This document shows positions 1-8,242 of a DNA stretch of 64,000 nt, piece by piece. The notes under the pieces are model-generated. The model saw only the letters and a list, made by a program, of their open reading frames with translations, was not told where the DNA came from and searched no databases. This DNA is from Sinorhizobium sojae CCBAU 05684 (GTDB lineage Bacteria > Pseudomonadota > Alphaproteobacteria > Rhizobiales > Rhizobiaceae): NCBI RefSeq assembly GCF_002288525.1, contig NZ_CP023067.1:186001-250000 (forward strand), given 5' to 3'. Within the stretch, counting starts at the first letter, position 1. Every line of letters starts with the position of its first letter. Position numbers and translations under genes: made by a program.

Positions 1-12
1 TGGAATTTCCAA

Positions 13-2547
13 ATGCATACACCCAGATGGGCGATCCTCGCCTATGTCGCGATCGTTATCTTCGGCTGCCTCGCGGCGCTGCCGAGCATGCTGCCGTCGG
101 CGATGCGGCAGCAATTCACTTCCGTTCTGCCGTTCGAGCCGGTCACGCTCGGCCTTGACCTCAAGGGCGGCTCGCATCTCGTGCTCGAAGTCGACGGCGC
201 CGGCCTGCAAAAGGCACGGCTCAACACCCTTCTTGACGATACCCGACGCGTGTTGCGCGGCGAGCGTGTTTCCGCCTCTTCGGCTCGCATCAGCGGTAAC
301 ACGGTGACCGTGAGCATCCCCGATCCTGCGGATCGGGAAAAGGTGCTGCCGAAGCTGCAGGAACTGGCGACGCCCGTCAGCGTCATCGGCTTCGGCGCCT
401 CGGCGCCGGAGGTCGAGGTCACGACCGCCGGCGACGTCGTCACGCTGTCGCTCACTGAAGCCGGCCTCGCCGACCGCATGACCAAGGCGGTCGAGCAGAG
501 CCTGGAGATCATCCGCAACCGTGTCGACCAGGTCGGCGTTGCCGAGCCGTTGATCCAGCGCATCGGATCGAACCGCATTCTCGTCCAGCTTCCGGGCCTT
601 CAAGATCCGACGCGCCTTCGTGAGCTCCTCGGCTCCACCGCTCAGATGAGCTTCCATATGCTCGATCAGACCGTGGACGTGACGCAGCCGGCGCCGCGCG
701 GCGTCGAGATCCTTCCCGGTGCCGATGACGGCAACCGCTATCCGGTCGAAAGCCGCGTCGCGATTTCCGGTGAACGACTGGCCGATGCCAAGGTCGGTTT
801 CGACCAGCGTACGAACCAGCCGGTCGTGGATTTCAGCTTCGACTCGCTCGGCGCTCGCCAGTTCGCCGAGATCACCCGGGAGAATGTCGGCCGGCCCTTT
901 GCGGTCGTCCTCGACGGCAAGGTCTTGACGGCGCCCGTCATCAACGAGCCGATCCTCGGCGGCCGCGGCCAGATCAGCGGCAACTTCACGGTCGAGGAAG
1001 CAACTGTCCTTTCGGCGCTGTTGCGTTCCGGCGCCCTGCCGGCGCCGCTGACTATCATCGAGGAGCGCTCCGTCGGCCCGAATCTCGGCAGCGATTCGAT
1101 CCGCATGGGTCTCTATACCGGCCTCGTCGGCTTCGGTCTCGTCATCGCCCTGATGGTCGTCCTCTACGGCGCCTGGGGCCTGATCGCCAACGTCGGGCTG
1201 ATGCTGCACACCGTCATGACCATCGGCGTTCTCGCATTGATCGGCTCGACGCTGACCCTTCCCGGCATTGCCGGTATCATCCTCGGCATCGGCATGGCGG
1301 TTGATGCCAACATTCTCATCAACGCCCGCATTCGGGAGGAAACGGAAAACGGCGCCGGGGCGATGAAGGCCCTGGATCTCGGCTTCAACAAGGCATACGC
1401 CACCATCATCGATGCCAACATCACCACGCTCACCGGCACGATCCTGCTGTTCTGGCTCGGTAGCGGTCCGGTCCGGGGCTTCGCGGTGACGATGATGCTC
1501 GGCATCGCCATCTCGATGTTCACGTCCGTCACGATCGTGCGCTTGCTGATGCGTGAAGTCGTCGTTCGCCGGAAGATGAAGAAGCTGGAGATTCCGTCGC
1601 TCTTCGGGCGGGTGCCGAAGCTTCCGACTATCTCCTTCATGAAACGGCGCTACCAGGCGATCGGCCTTTCGGCTTTCCTGTCGATCAGTTCGGTCATCCT
1701 GTTCTTCACGCCTGGCCTAAACTACGGCATCGATTTCATTGGTGGCATTCAGGTCGAGGCCGTGTCGAAGGACAGGATTTCCCTGCCGACGCTGCGCCAA
1801 AGCCTGGAAGAACTCGACCTCGGCGAAGTGGCACTGCAGGACTTCGGTGGCGGCCAATCGGTGCTGATCCGGGTCCAGCGTCAGCCGGGCGGTGAAAAGG
1901 AGCAGACGGCAGCGCTGAGCCGCATCAAGGATGCGGTGACGGCCGCCGTGCCTGACGCAACCTTGGAGCGGACCGAGGTTGTCGGCCCGACGATCAGTTC
2001 GGAACTCGCGCGGTCCGGCTCGCTCGCCGTCGGCCTCGCCATGCTGGCGATCCTGCTGTACATCTGGTTCCGCTTCGAGTGGCACTTCGCCGTCGGTGCA
2101 ATCGCGGTGCTCCTGCTCGACATTACCAAGACCATCGGCTTCTTCGCCTTGACCGGCGTGGACTTCAACCTTACGGCGATCGCCGCGCTCTTGACGATGA
2201 TCGGCTACTCGGTGAACGACAAAGTCGTGGTCTACGACCGCATGCGCGAAAACCTGCGCAAGTTCAAGTCGATGCCCTTCTCCGAGCTCATCGACATGAG
2301 CATCAACCAGGTGATCGCGCGATGCATCTTCACCTCGGTGGCAACGGCCCTTTCGTTGGTGCCGATGGCCATCTGGGGTGGCGAGGTCGTGCGCAGCTTC
2401 GCCTGGCCGATGATCTTCGGCGTCGTCGTCGCCACCACCTCGTCGATCTATATCGGCGGGCCGATTCTCCTGTTCCTGAGCCGCTGGTGGAAGGACCGGG
2501 AAGCGGGTCGCTCGGGTGCGCAGGAGGCTGGCACGCCTACGGCGTAG
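13..2547 (+). CDS. secDF: Fused SecD-SecF protein translocase subunit
   Basis: Auxiliary membrane component of the Sec translocon that uses the proton gradient to help preproteins finish crossing the inner membrane. The 844-aa product joins SecD and SecF in one chain. An N-terminal membrane anchor (about residues 7-27) is followed by the SecD signature LGLDLKGGSHL (about 45), the P1 periplasmic domain, and six membrane segments with GIGMAVDANILI. SecF follows with LNYGIDFIGG (about 575) and a second six-helix block with IGYSVNDKVVVYDR. The first ATG fits the family start. A hairpin terminator follows the stop. SecD and SecF are separate genes in E. coli; fusion is common in rhizobia and Gram-positives. 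The upstream neighbour lies outside the window. Confidence 0.95.
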   Translation: MHTPRWAILAYVAIVIFGCLAALPSMLPSAMRQQFTSVLPFEPVTLGLDLKGGSHLVLEVDGAGLQKARLNTLLDDTRRVLRGERVSASSARISGNTVTVSIPDPADREKVLPKLQELATPVSVIGFGASAPEVEVTTAGDVVTLSLTEAGLADRMTKAVEQSLEIIRNRVDQVGVAEPLIQRIGSNRILVQLPGLQDPTRLRELLGSTAQMSFHMLDQTVDVTQPAPRGVEILPGADDGNRYPVESRVAISGERLADAKVGFDQRTNQPVVDFSFDSLGARQFAEITRENVGRPFAVVLDGKVLTAPVINEPILGGRGQISGNFTVEEATVLSALLRSGALPAPLTIIEERSVGPNLGSDSIRMGLYTGLVGFGLVIALMVVLYGAWGLIANVGLMLHTVMTIGVLALIGSTLTLPGIAGIILGIGMAVDANILINARIREETENGAGAMKALDLGFNKAYATIIDANITTLTGTILLFWLGSGPVRGFAVTMMLGIAISMFTSVTIVRLLMREVVVRRKMKKLEIPSLFGRVPKLPTISFMKRRYQAIGLSAFLSISSVILFFTPGLNYGIDFIGGIQVEAVSKDRISLPTLRQSLEELDLGEVALQDFGGGQSVLIRVQRQPGGEKEQTAALSRIKDAVTAAVPDATLERTEVVGPTISSELARSGSLAVGLAMLAILLYIWFRFEWHFAVGAIAVLLLDITKTIGFFALTGVDFNLTAIAALLTMIGYSVNDKVVVYDRMRENLRKFKSMPFSELIDMSINQVIARCIFTSVATALSLVPMAIWGGEVVRSFAWPMIFGVVVATTSSIYIGGPILLFLSRWWKDREAGRSGAQEAGTPTA

Positions 2548-2598
2548 CGAGCCGACGGGCTCGTTCGTTTTCGGGAGCGGAAAGATCGCTCTCGATCC

Positions 2599-2632
2599 AA
2601 AAAGGGGCGGCTCGGGAGAGCCGCCCCTTTTT
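2599..2632 (+). terminator. Intrinsic terminator after secDF
   Basis: A perfect inverted repeat with 15-bp arms and a GGGA loop has a GC-rich core (GGGGCGGCTC) flanked by A5 and T5 tracts. It lies about 50 bp after the secDF stop. The A/T tails would let it work in both directions. Confidence 0.85.
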
Positions 2633-2785
2633 CGTCGGAAAGTGCTGCCTATATACGAGGCGTCCCTTGCAGGTCGGTTCGGCGCTACCCAGATAACGGG
2701 ATAGCTGATCCGGGGCGGCGGGACATCTGCAGGCAGTCTCGTGATCAGGTCCTCGAGGAATAGACGTTTCGAGCCCGGTTATCGT

Positions 2786-2814
2786 TTGACTGAAGTAATG
2801 GATTGTCCTAGCTT
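2786..2814 (+). promoter_or_regulatory. Candidate sigma-70 type promoter
   Basis: TTGACT (2786-2791), a 17-bp spacer and TAGCTT (2809-2814) match a housekeeping promoter. It sits after the secDF terminator and about 90 bp before the small ORF at 2901, so it could drive both small genes at 2901 and 3071. This is motif reading only. Confidence 0.4.
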
Positions 2815-2900
2815 ACACATTGTGATGCGGAAGGACTCCGCCTCGCATCGTTCATGAACCGTCGCGGCGCTCTGCGCCGCCTAAGCCGAAGGAGAGTGAC

Positions 2901-2996
2901 ATGTCAAGAATCGTCTCGACCGCCGCTTTCTGCGGCTCGCGTTCCCTTTGTCGTGCAACGGTGAAAGGTCTCACTGGCGCCCTTCGCCGAATGTGA
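2901..2996 (+). CDS. Very small basic peptide, 31 aa
   Basis: Not recognised. The ATG is preceded at good spacing by a strong Shine-Dalgarno (AAGGAGAG, about 2889-2896), the main reason to list it. The product begins MSRIVSTAAF, has two cysteines (about residues 11 and 17), several arginines and no acidic residue. It could be a translated small protein, or a leader peptide for the 69-aa gene that starts 74 bp downstream. It lies behind the candidate promoter at 2786-2814. Confidence 0.4.
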   Translation: MSRIVSTAAFCGSRSLCRATVKGLTGALRRM

Positions 2997-3070
2997 CCGT
3001 TCGAACCACCGAACTTATCCCTGCCGAGAATTGAAGATCCGCGCTCAATGCGTGGAGGAGCGTTATTTGC

Positions 3071-3280
3071 ATGAACAAGCAAGTCATTGAACATGACGGT
3101 GTACCCGTCGGCGTCATCGTTCCCGATGAAGACCAGGTAAAGTTTCTGGCCGTGAAGTATCAGGTCTGGGACCTCGACGCGCGGCGGTTCCGCTCGGCCG
3201 AAGAGGCGCGGGCGGCGATCCGGCATCTTCTCGCCGGAAAGGCTCCCCTAGTCCGCCAAGGTGGCGCCGCGGCCGCATGA
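3071..3280 (+). CDS. Small hypothetical protein, 69 aa
   Basis: Not a family I can name. The ATG follows GGAGGAG (3054-3060) with a 10-nt gap, a convincing ribosome-binding site. The product starts MNKQVIEHDGVPVGVIVPDE, which resembles the short EHDGxPVGVIVP beta-hairpin of Phd/antitoxin-like or ParD-like N-termini. The C-terminal half is basic with an EEARAAI helix. No toxin-like partner is adjacent, so an antitoxin role is not supported. It probably shares a transcript with the 31-aa ORF upstream. Confidence 0.6.
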   Translation: MNKQVIEHDGVPVGVIVPDEDQVKFLAVKYQVWDLDARRFRSAEEARAAIRHLLAGKAPLVRQGGAAAA

Positions 3281-3454
3281 CTTTTCCGGCTGCGGCTATT
3301 TCCTTTGATCGCGTAAACATCGAGCGTAAGGTTAGGCTCCGCCGCGCAGGTAAAATGCAGCGCCGCTGCGGGCGTGCGATCTCCCTTCGGATGTCGATGA
3401 TAATTATGTATTGGCGGAGCAATTCTGTGCTATGCGACAAGTATAAGCTTGTGC

Positions 3455-3485
3455 GCATGCGGACGGTTTCCGACCGTCCGCATGC
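3455..3485. repeat. 13-bp perfect inverted repeat before the Rrf2-family gene
   Basis: Arms GCATGCGGACGGT and ACCGTCCGCATGC surround a 5-nt loop (TTCCG). The right arm runs directly into the ribosome-binding site GGGGAG (3486-3491), 17 bp before the ATG at 3503. It could be an operator for the regulator itself or an RNA hairpin gating its translation. No T-tract follows, so a terminator is unlikely. Confidence 0.7.
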
Positions 3486-3502
3486 GGGGAGACTCTGCCG
3501 GA

Positions 3503-3958
3503 ATGCTGACGAAAAAGGGGAAATACGGATTGAAGGCCCTTGTCGACCTGGCGCGACTTGAACCAGGCCAAACGGCATTTATCAACGAGATTGCGCTGCG
3601 CAACAATATCCCCAAAAAATTCCTAGACACGATCCTGCTTGAATTGCGCAATGCTGGCGTGCTACGCTCCAAGAAGGGCCCGGGCGGCGGGTATTCTCTG
3701 TCGCGCCCGGCATCGGAGATTCGCATTGGGCACGTCATCCGAACGCTCGATGGCCCCCTGGCACCAATCCGTTGCGCCAGTCGTACCGCTTACGAAGTCT
3801 GCGAGGACTGCAGTGATCCGGAGACCTGTCGGGTCCGCATTTCCATGACCTCCGTACGCGATGCGATCGCCTCCATTCTCGATTCTATGACGCTCGCCGA
3901 GTTCGCGACCGGAGCCGCTTTGGTTCCCGACGTGCCTGTGGAAAAGCGCGCCGGCTGA
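3503..3958 (+). CDS. Rrf2-family transcriptional regulator
   Basis: Winged-helix DNA-binding protein of the Rrf2 family (IscR, NsrR, RirA relatives), 151 aa from this start. The start MLTKKGKYGLKAL is the canonical family N-terminus; longer in-frame starts run through the upstream hairpin and are less likely. The wing motif KKGPGGGYSL is at about 57-66. Cysteines at 91, 100, 103 and 109 (RCAS..VCEDC..TCR) are well placed to hold an iron-sulfur cluster, so redox, NO or iron sensing is likely. RirA itself would be expected to have three cysteines, so this is probably another member. The hairpin at 3455-3485 suggests autoregulation. The target genes are unknown. Confidence 0.88.
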   Translation: MLTKKGKYGLKALVDLARLEPGQTAFINEIALRNNIPKKFLDTILLELRNAGVLRSKKGPGGGYSLSRPASEIRIGHVIRTLDGPLAPIRCASRTAYEVCEDCSDPETCRVRISMTSVRDAIASILDSMTLAEFATGAALVPDVPVEKRAG

Positions 3959-4113
3959 TCACAGCGGCCGACAATATTCCCAGTGACGGAGAAATTTGGG
4001 CCGAGGGAGCTTGGTTTGCCAAGAAAAAGGGCCTATTTGGCTCCAATTGTTTTTCGCCGCGTTTGGCAAAGCCGGTTGGCGGCGGCTGATTTGCTTCAAA
4101 CCAGGGTTCGAAG

Positions 4114-5124
4114 ATGGGCTTGAGACATGCGAAGGCGGAAGGGCATTCGAGCGGTGCCGTGCTGGATTCGATCGGCAGGACCCTGGCGACGGCGAGCAAT
4201 GGCATCACGGCGCTCGCCGCCCATGTGGCAACCGACGAAGCCTTTGCGCAGAGCCTCGTCGACGCCGTCGAACTGATCGGCGAAGGCCGGGGCCGTGTCG
4301 TCGTTTCCGGCGTCGGCAAGAGCGGACATATCGGCCGCAAGATTGCCGCGACCATGGCTTCCACCGGCACCTCTGCCTATTTCGTCCATCCAACCGAGGC
4401 GAGCCACGGTGATCTTGGCATGATCACCTCGGAAGATACTCTCATCCTGCTCTCCTGGTCTGGCGAAACGGCGGAACTCGCCAACATGCTCACCTATGCC
4501 AAGCGCTTCAGCGTACCGATCGTCTCGATCTCATCCAACCGCGACAGCATCCTCGCGCGCAATTCGGATGTTGCGGTGGTGCTGCCGAAAGTGCCGGAGG
4601 CCTGCCCGCACGGGCTGGCGCCGACGACCTCGGCCATGCTGCAGCTTGCCGTCGGCGACGCGATGGCGATAGCGCTTCTGGAACGGCGCGGCTTTTCCGC
4701 CGAGGATTTCAAGACCTTCCATCCGGGTGGCAAGCTGGGGGCCCAATTGCGCCTGGTCCATGAGTTGGCGCATGTGGCGGAACAGGTGCCGCTGCTTGCC
4801 GTCGGCCGCCCGATGAGCGAGGCGGTCATCGAGATGTCGTCGAAGGGCTTCGGTGTCGTCGGCATCGTCGACCAACATGGCGCCCTGGTCGGCGTGATCA
4901 CCGACGGCGACCTGCGCCGTCATATGGCCGGCGACCTGCTGAGCCAGCCGGTCGAAGAGGTGATGTCGCATAGTCCGCGCGTGGTGAAGGGAGACGTGCT
5001 CGCCAGCGCCGCCATGGAGTTCATGCAGGAACACAAGGTGACCGTGCTCTTCCTCGTCGACGATGCGCAAATGCCGCTCGGTATTCTGCACATTCACGAC
5101 CTGCTGCGCGCCGGCGTGGCCTGA
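4114..5124 (+). CDS. kpsF3: Arabinose-5-phosphate isomerase (KpsF/KdsD family)
   Basis: Interconverts ribulose-5-P and arabinose-5-P, the first step towards Kdo-type sugars of LPS and K-antigen capsules. The 336-aa protein has an N-terminal SIS domain with VVVSGVGKSGHIGRKIA (about 62-78), the PTEASHGDLG loop with the family His, and LSWSGETAEL. Two C-terminal CBS repeats (about 210-335) follow. Full length matches KdsD/KpsF. The symbol rests on position: in S. fredii HH103 a kpsF3 gene accompanies rkpUAGHIJ, and here it faces rkpJ. A generic kdsD role for LPS cannot be excluded. The ribosome-binding site is weak (AGGG, about 9 nt upstream). Confidence 0.88.
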   Translation: MGLRHAKAEGHSSGAVLDSIGRTLATASNGITALAAHVATDEAFAQSLVDAVELIGEGRGRVVVSGVGKSGHIGRKIAATMASTGTSAYFVHPTEASHGDLGMITSEDTLILLSWSGETAELANMLTYAKRFSVPIVSISSNRDSILARNSDVAVVLPKVPEACPHGLAPTTSAMLQLAVGDAMAIALLERRGFSAEDFKTFHPGGKLGAQLRLVHELAHVAEQVPLLAVGRPMSEAVIEMSSKGFGVVGIVDQHGALVGVITDGDLRRHMAGDLLSQPVEEVMSHSPRVVKGDVLASAAMEFMQEHKVTVLFLVDDAQMPLGILHIHDLLRAGVA

Positions 5125-5141
5125 TCGCGGACATACAGCAA

Positions 5142-5183
5142 TACAGCGATCTATGCGCATCTGATAAGTCGCGCGGCGCTGTA
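5142..5183. repeat. Degenerate RIME1-like palindromic element
   Basis: The ends TACAGCG and GGCGCTGTA frame a diverged palindrome with the RIME core pieces GCGCATCTG and CGCGCGGCGC. It lies between the convergent kpsF3 and rkpJ genes, where it may act as a hairpin terminator for both. Confidence 0.6.
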
Positions 5184-5221
5184 GGGCAGTGGCGGGAACG
5201 CATGTGAGTACATCCCCCGCT

Positions 5222-6523
5222 CTATGCGGAAACGTTTCTCTTTTCCGGTCTTTTCCGCGGCGGCGGATCGATGAAGGCGCCCGGTTGATTGACAGTGTTC
5301 CTGTGCAGCCGTTCGGCAATCACTTCGGCACCGGCATCCGTTCCCGCGTGCGAGTAGAAATTGCCGCGCACCTGGATGGAAACAGCCATCAACCGGAACA
5401 TCGCAGCGCTCAAGGCCGGGTCCGGCGGCTTCGGCGCCGCCCAGAAGGCGTCGAGAGGCCTCTGGTCCGTCAGCCCGGTAATGTCGAAGATCGCCCGGCC
5501 AAGCACTTTGACGGGCCTGCCCTGCTTCAGGGCATGCAAACCGGCGGTCGAATTGACGGTCACCACACCGGCGCTCCCCTCGACGAGCAAATCCAGATTG
5601 CCGCCCTCGAGAAAGGTGACACGATCTCCAATCCCGAGCGCCGCCGCCCGCGCTGCAATGATCCGCTGCCAGGGGATCAGGCTGTTGTCGAGCGGGTGGA
5701 CCTTGATCGCCAGCCTGCTTGCCGAAGGGGCGTGGCGGGCAAAAGAAGCGAGTATATCCTCAATCGCTTCTTTCTGGCTATTGAAGGGCGAGTGCGCGCG
5801 CAACTGATAGTCGGTCTCGAGCTGCAGCGGATAGACGAAATAGGGATTGCTTGCCGAGGCAAGCGAGCGAATGGCCGCCTTGGCCCTGCGCAGGTGACGT
5901 TTGCTCGCTACAAGTCGTCTGATCCAACCGGCATATTCCGCCAGCGGATGAAAGATCCCGTGGCGGCGGTAGCCCGGATAGAGAAACCAGAAAAAGACAT
6001 TCGGCAGGTTGTAGAGGAGGTCATAGGCCGCCTCGGCGAAGAATGTCTGCGAATAGCGTCGCTGCCAGTCGGGCTCGGGCAGGGCGACCGCGGCCTCGAG
6101 GATCTGCTCGGGGTCGGCGGGAAAATGCGAATTGGACGACATGCCGCCGCATTCGAGCGTCAGCCAGTCGGGCCGGAGATAGCCCATTTCCACGACGAAG
6201 ACTGCAGCCCCGTGCCTCCTCGCGGCGGCGATGGCCTTTTGATGATAGGGCCGCTCCTCGCCGAGCAGGATGAGATCGCTTACCCCATGGCGGCGAATGA
6301 AGGCGTCCACATGGTCAGGCCAACGGGCAGCAGAGCCGCGATAGTTATACATGCCGCGGCGGCGCCAGAAGATCCAATCGCCGACATTGAGATTGATCCG
6401 CAGGCAGCGATGGCCATGCGCTTCGAGCCGCGAGGCAATCTTGGCGAAGATCGGTGACGAGGGGCCTTGCAGGAACAGGAATGTCCTTCGCCCCATATGC
6501 CTGATCAATGTGCCTTCCGTCAT
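5222..6523 (-). CDS. rkpJ: Capsular polysaccharide export/lipid attachment protein RkpJ (KpsS/LipB-like)
   Basis: Member of the capsule-synthesis family that includes KpsS and LipB, which in other bacteria add Kdo to the lipid end of group 2 capsules. From ATG 6523 it is 433 aa. Visible features are RRTFLFLQGPSSPIFAKIA near the start, the conserved GMYNYRGSAARWP block, and a C-terminal HPLDNSLIPW...LLVEGSAGVVTVNSTAGLHA segment (S/T-G-x-x-A motif typical of this family). A longer in-frame start at 6604 would overlap rkpI, so 6523 (20 bp after the rkpI stop) is preferred; ATG 6496 is also possible. It is the last gene of the rkpAGHIJ series. Confidence 0.88.
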   Translation of the reverse strand: MTEGTLIRHMGRRTFLFLQGPSSPIFAKIASRLEAHGHRCLRINLNVGDWIFWRRRGMYNYRGSAARWPDHVDAFIRRHGVSDLILLGEERPYHQKAIAAARRHGAAVFVVEMGYLRPDWLTLECGGMSSNSHFPADPEQILEAAVALPEPDWQRRYSQTFFAEAAYDLLYNLPNVFFWFLYPGYRRHGIFHPLAEYAGWIRRLVASKRHLRRAKAAIRSLASASNPYFVYPLQLETDYQLRAHSPFNSQKEAIEDILASFARHAPSASRLAIKVHPLDNSLIPWQRIIAARAAALGIGDRVTFLEGGNLDLLVEGSAGVVTVNSTAGLHALKQGRPVKVLGRAIFDITGLTDQRPLDAFWAAPKPPDPALSAAMFRLMAVSIQVRGNFYSHAGTDAGAEVIAERLHRNTVNQPGAFIDPPPRKRPEKRNVSA

Positions 6524-6543
6524 ATGAATGCCCGCTGCCGCTG

Positions 6544-8136
6544 CTATTGCAGCGCGTCCTTGTGCAGGTCGGCGTGCTTGAGCAAGGCGCGCAGAAGGTT
6601 CCATGGATCTTCGTCCTGTGGCGGTACCGAGCGATGGTTGGCTGACTTGGCTTTGGCGAGCGGCACGATGAAGTAGTCCGTCCGCGGGTCGGGGAAGGGA
6701 TCGGCGAAAGATTTCAACAAAGGCGCGTGGTCGCCATAAAAGGCAAGCCAGACCGGGCGATCGAGCTTGTCGAGGCTATCGATCAGCTGTTTCAGGGCGG
6801 CGTCGGATTGCTCGAGGATCGCCAGGTAGATATCGACAGGATTGGCGAGTTCTCCGACGCGTCCGGGCTCCCACGGCCCGTGATTGGCCATCGATGCGAT
6901 GAACAGGAAACCGCTTTCCTCCAGCGGCAGCTTTCGCGCCTCCGCGACGACGCGCTCTGTCAGCGCCGCGTCCGACACATACAGCCCGTCCCGCGTGCAA
7001 TCATGGTCGAAGGCGTCGAGCATGGACAGTTTCTCGAAACCCAGCACCGGCATGGCCTTGTGGCGCAGGAAGAATGTTCTGTCATAGGGATGAATGAAAT
7101 GCGTGCTCCAGCCGGCCCGCTTCAATTTGCCCGGCCAGACGACGTCGGCATAGTGCGAGGCCCGTAGATAGGGATAGCTCGCATCGACGTGGATATCGTC
7201 CGGAACCAGCCCGCTCAAGACGGCGAATTCGGTACGCAGCGTATAGCCACCCTCGAAGACATTGCTCAGCCGGCCCCATTGCACCGCCTGCTTGCGCAGC
7301 CGATCGATCGTCGGCAGCTTGATTGTATCGACCCCGAAATGCCGCATGTCGATGAAGGATTCCGACTGCCAGACGACGATCAGGGGTGCTTCCTCATGCC
7401 CGATGAGATCGTGCACCGCGGCACGCAGCAGTTCGGAAAGCTCGGCGACGATCTTTTCGCGTTTTACTCCGAGCCATATGATGAAGTGGAAGACCACCGA
7501 GCCGAAGGTGCCGAAGCGCACCGTACTCATCTTGACGTTCACCTTGCCGACGAGCCGCTGGACGAGCGCGGCGGTCGGGCGGTTAACCGGGCCGTGGAAC
7601 AGCGAGATCCAAGGGGCGCTTGCAGCAAGGACCATTAGCACGATCCAGAAGAGCTTGTCCCGCGCCGGCAGGACACTCGGCTCGAAATACATGTAGAGGC
7701 CCGAGACGCCGAAGACATACAGGAAGGCGACGATCCAGAAGACGATGTTTAGCGAACTCGCGTAGAAGATCGTCTTGTATTTGAAGACATCGGCGACGAG
7801 GGCAATATCCGAGAAGACCAGCGGCTCGCGAATGAACTTGAACTTGGCGCGGGAAATGCCGGTGAAGATGATGAAGAAGCTCATCGTCCCGGCCGCCGCA
7901 TAGAGCGGGCGCCAGGAAATTGCAAAGAAGCCGGCAAAGACGAGCGCAATCACCGGAAGACGGGCAAGAATGTCGACGATGTCCTGATTGCGGCCGTAGG
8001 GAGAGGCGTTCTTTCGCCGCTCCCGCTTCGGCAGCGCGAAGCGGTCGGTAAAGAAGATCACCGCGCAGGAGAGAAGAAAGCAGCCAAGCGTCAGCGCTGT
8101 CGGGTAGTCGTGCAGTTGAAAGGGAAGTAGCGCCAA
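6544..8136 (-). CDS. rkpI: RkpI, membrane protein with alkaline-phosphatase/sulfatase-fold transferase domain
   Basis: Inner-membrane protein of K-antigen synthesis, 530 aa, with about five N-terminal hydrophobic segments (residues 10-180) and a large C-terminal domain of the alkaline phosphatase superfamily (LtaS/OpgB-like). The catalytic set can be seen: E259 in QSESF, T299 in GGYTLRTEF (nucleophile position), and D469-H470 in FYGDHAP (metal ligands). This predicts transfer of phosphoglycerol or phosphoethanolamine to a lipid or glycan, which is inference. The start is a TTG with AAGG 8 nt upstream; no earlier in-frame ATG is useful. It ends 20 bp before rkpJ. Confidence 0.85.
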   Translation of the reverse strand: MALLPFQLHDYPTALTLGCFLLSCAVIFFTDRFALPKRERRKNASPYGRNQDIVDILARLPVIALVFAGFFAISWRPLYAAAGTMSFFIIFTGISRAKFKFIREPLVFSDIALVADVFKYKTIFYASSLNIVFWIVAFLYVFGVSGLYMYFEPSVLPARDKLFWIVLMVLAASAPWISLFHGPVNRPTAALVQRLVGKVNVKMSTVRFGTFGSVVFHFIIWLGVKREKIVAELSELLRAAVHDLIGHEEAPLIVVWQSESFIDMRHFGVDTIKLPTIDRLRKQAVQWGRLSNVFEGGYTLRTEFAVLSGLVPDDIHVDASYPYLRASHYADVVWPGKLKRAGWSTHFIHPYDRTFFLRHKAMPVLGFEKLSMLDAFDHDCTRDGLYVSDAALTERVVAEARKLPLEESGFLFIASMANHGPWEPGRVGELANPVDIYLAILEQSDAALKQLIDSLDKLDRPVWLAFYGDHAPLLKSFADPFPDPRTDYFIVPLAKAKSANHRSVPPQDEDPWNLLRALLKHADLHKDALQ

Positions 8137-8242
8137 ACCGATACCTTCGAGCCGTTTACTGCCGTCGCTGCCTCGGCAGCAGGGCTCTTCGACACTTAAA
8201 TCCTAATACCGGCAGGGACAAGCCGCGCATGTTTTTCGACGA

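Noticed and set aside
3071..3280. Antitoxin of a toxin-antitoxin pair
   Set aside because: The N-terminal hairpin resembles some antitoxins, but no toxin-size neighbour is found on either side.
6524..6604. Longer RkpJ start overlapping rkpI
   Set aside because: The extra 27 residues are low-complexity Ala/Arg and would overlap the coding end of rkpI; ATG 6523 fits the spacing of the operon.
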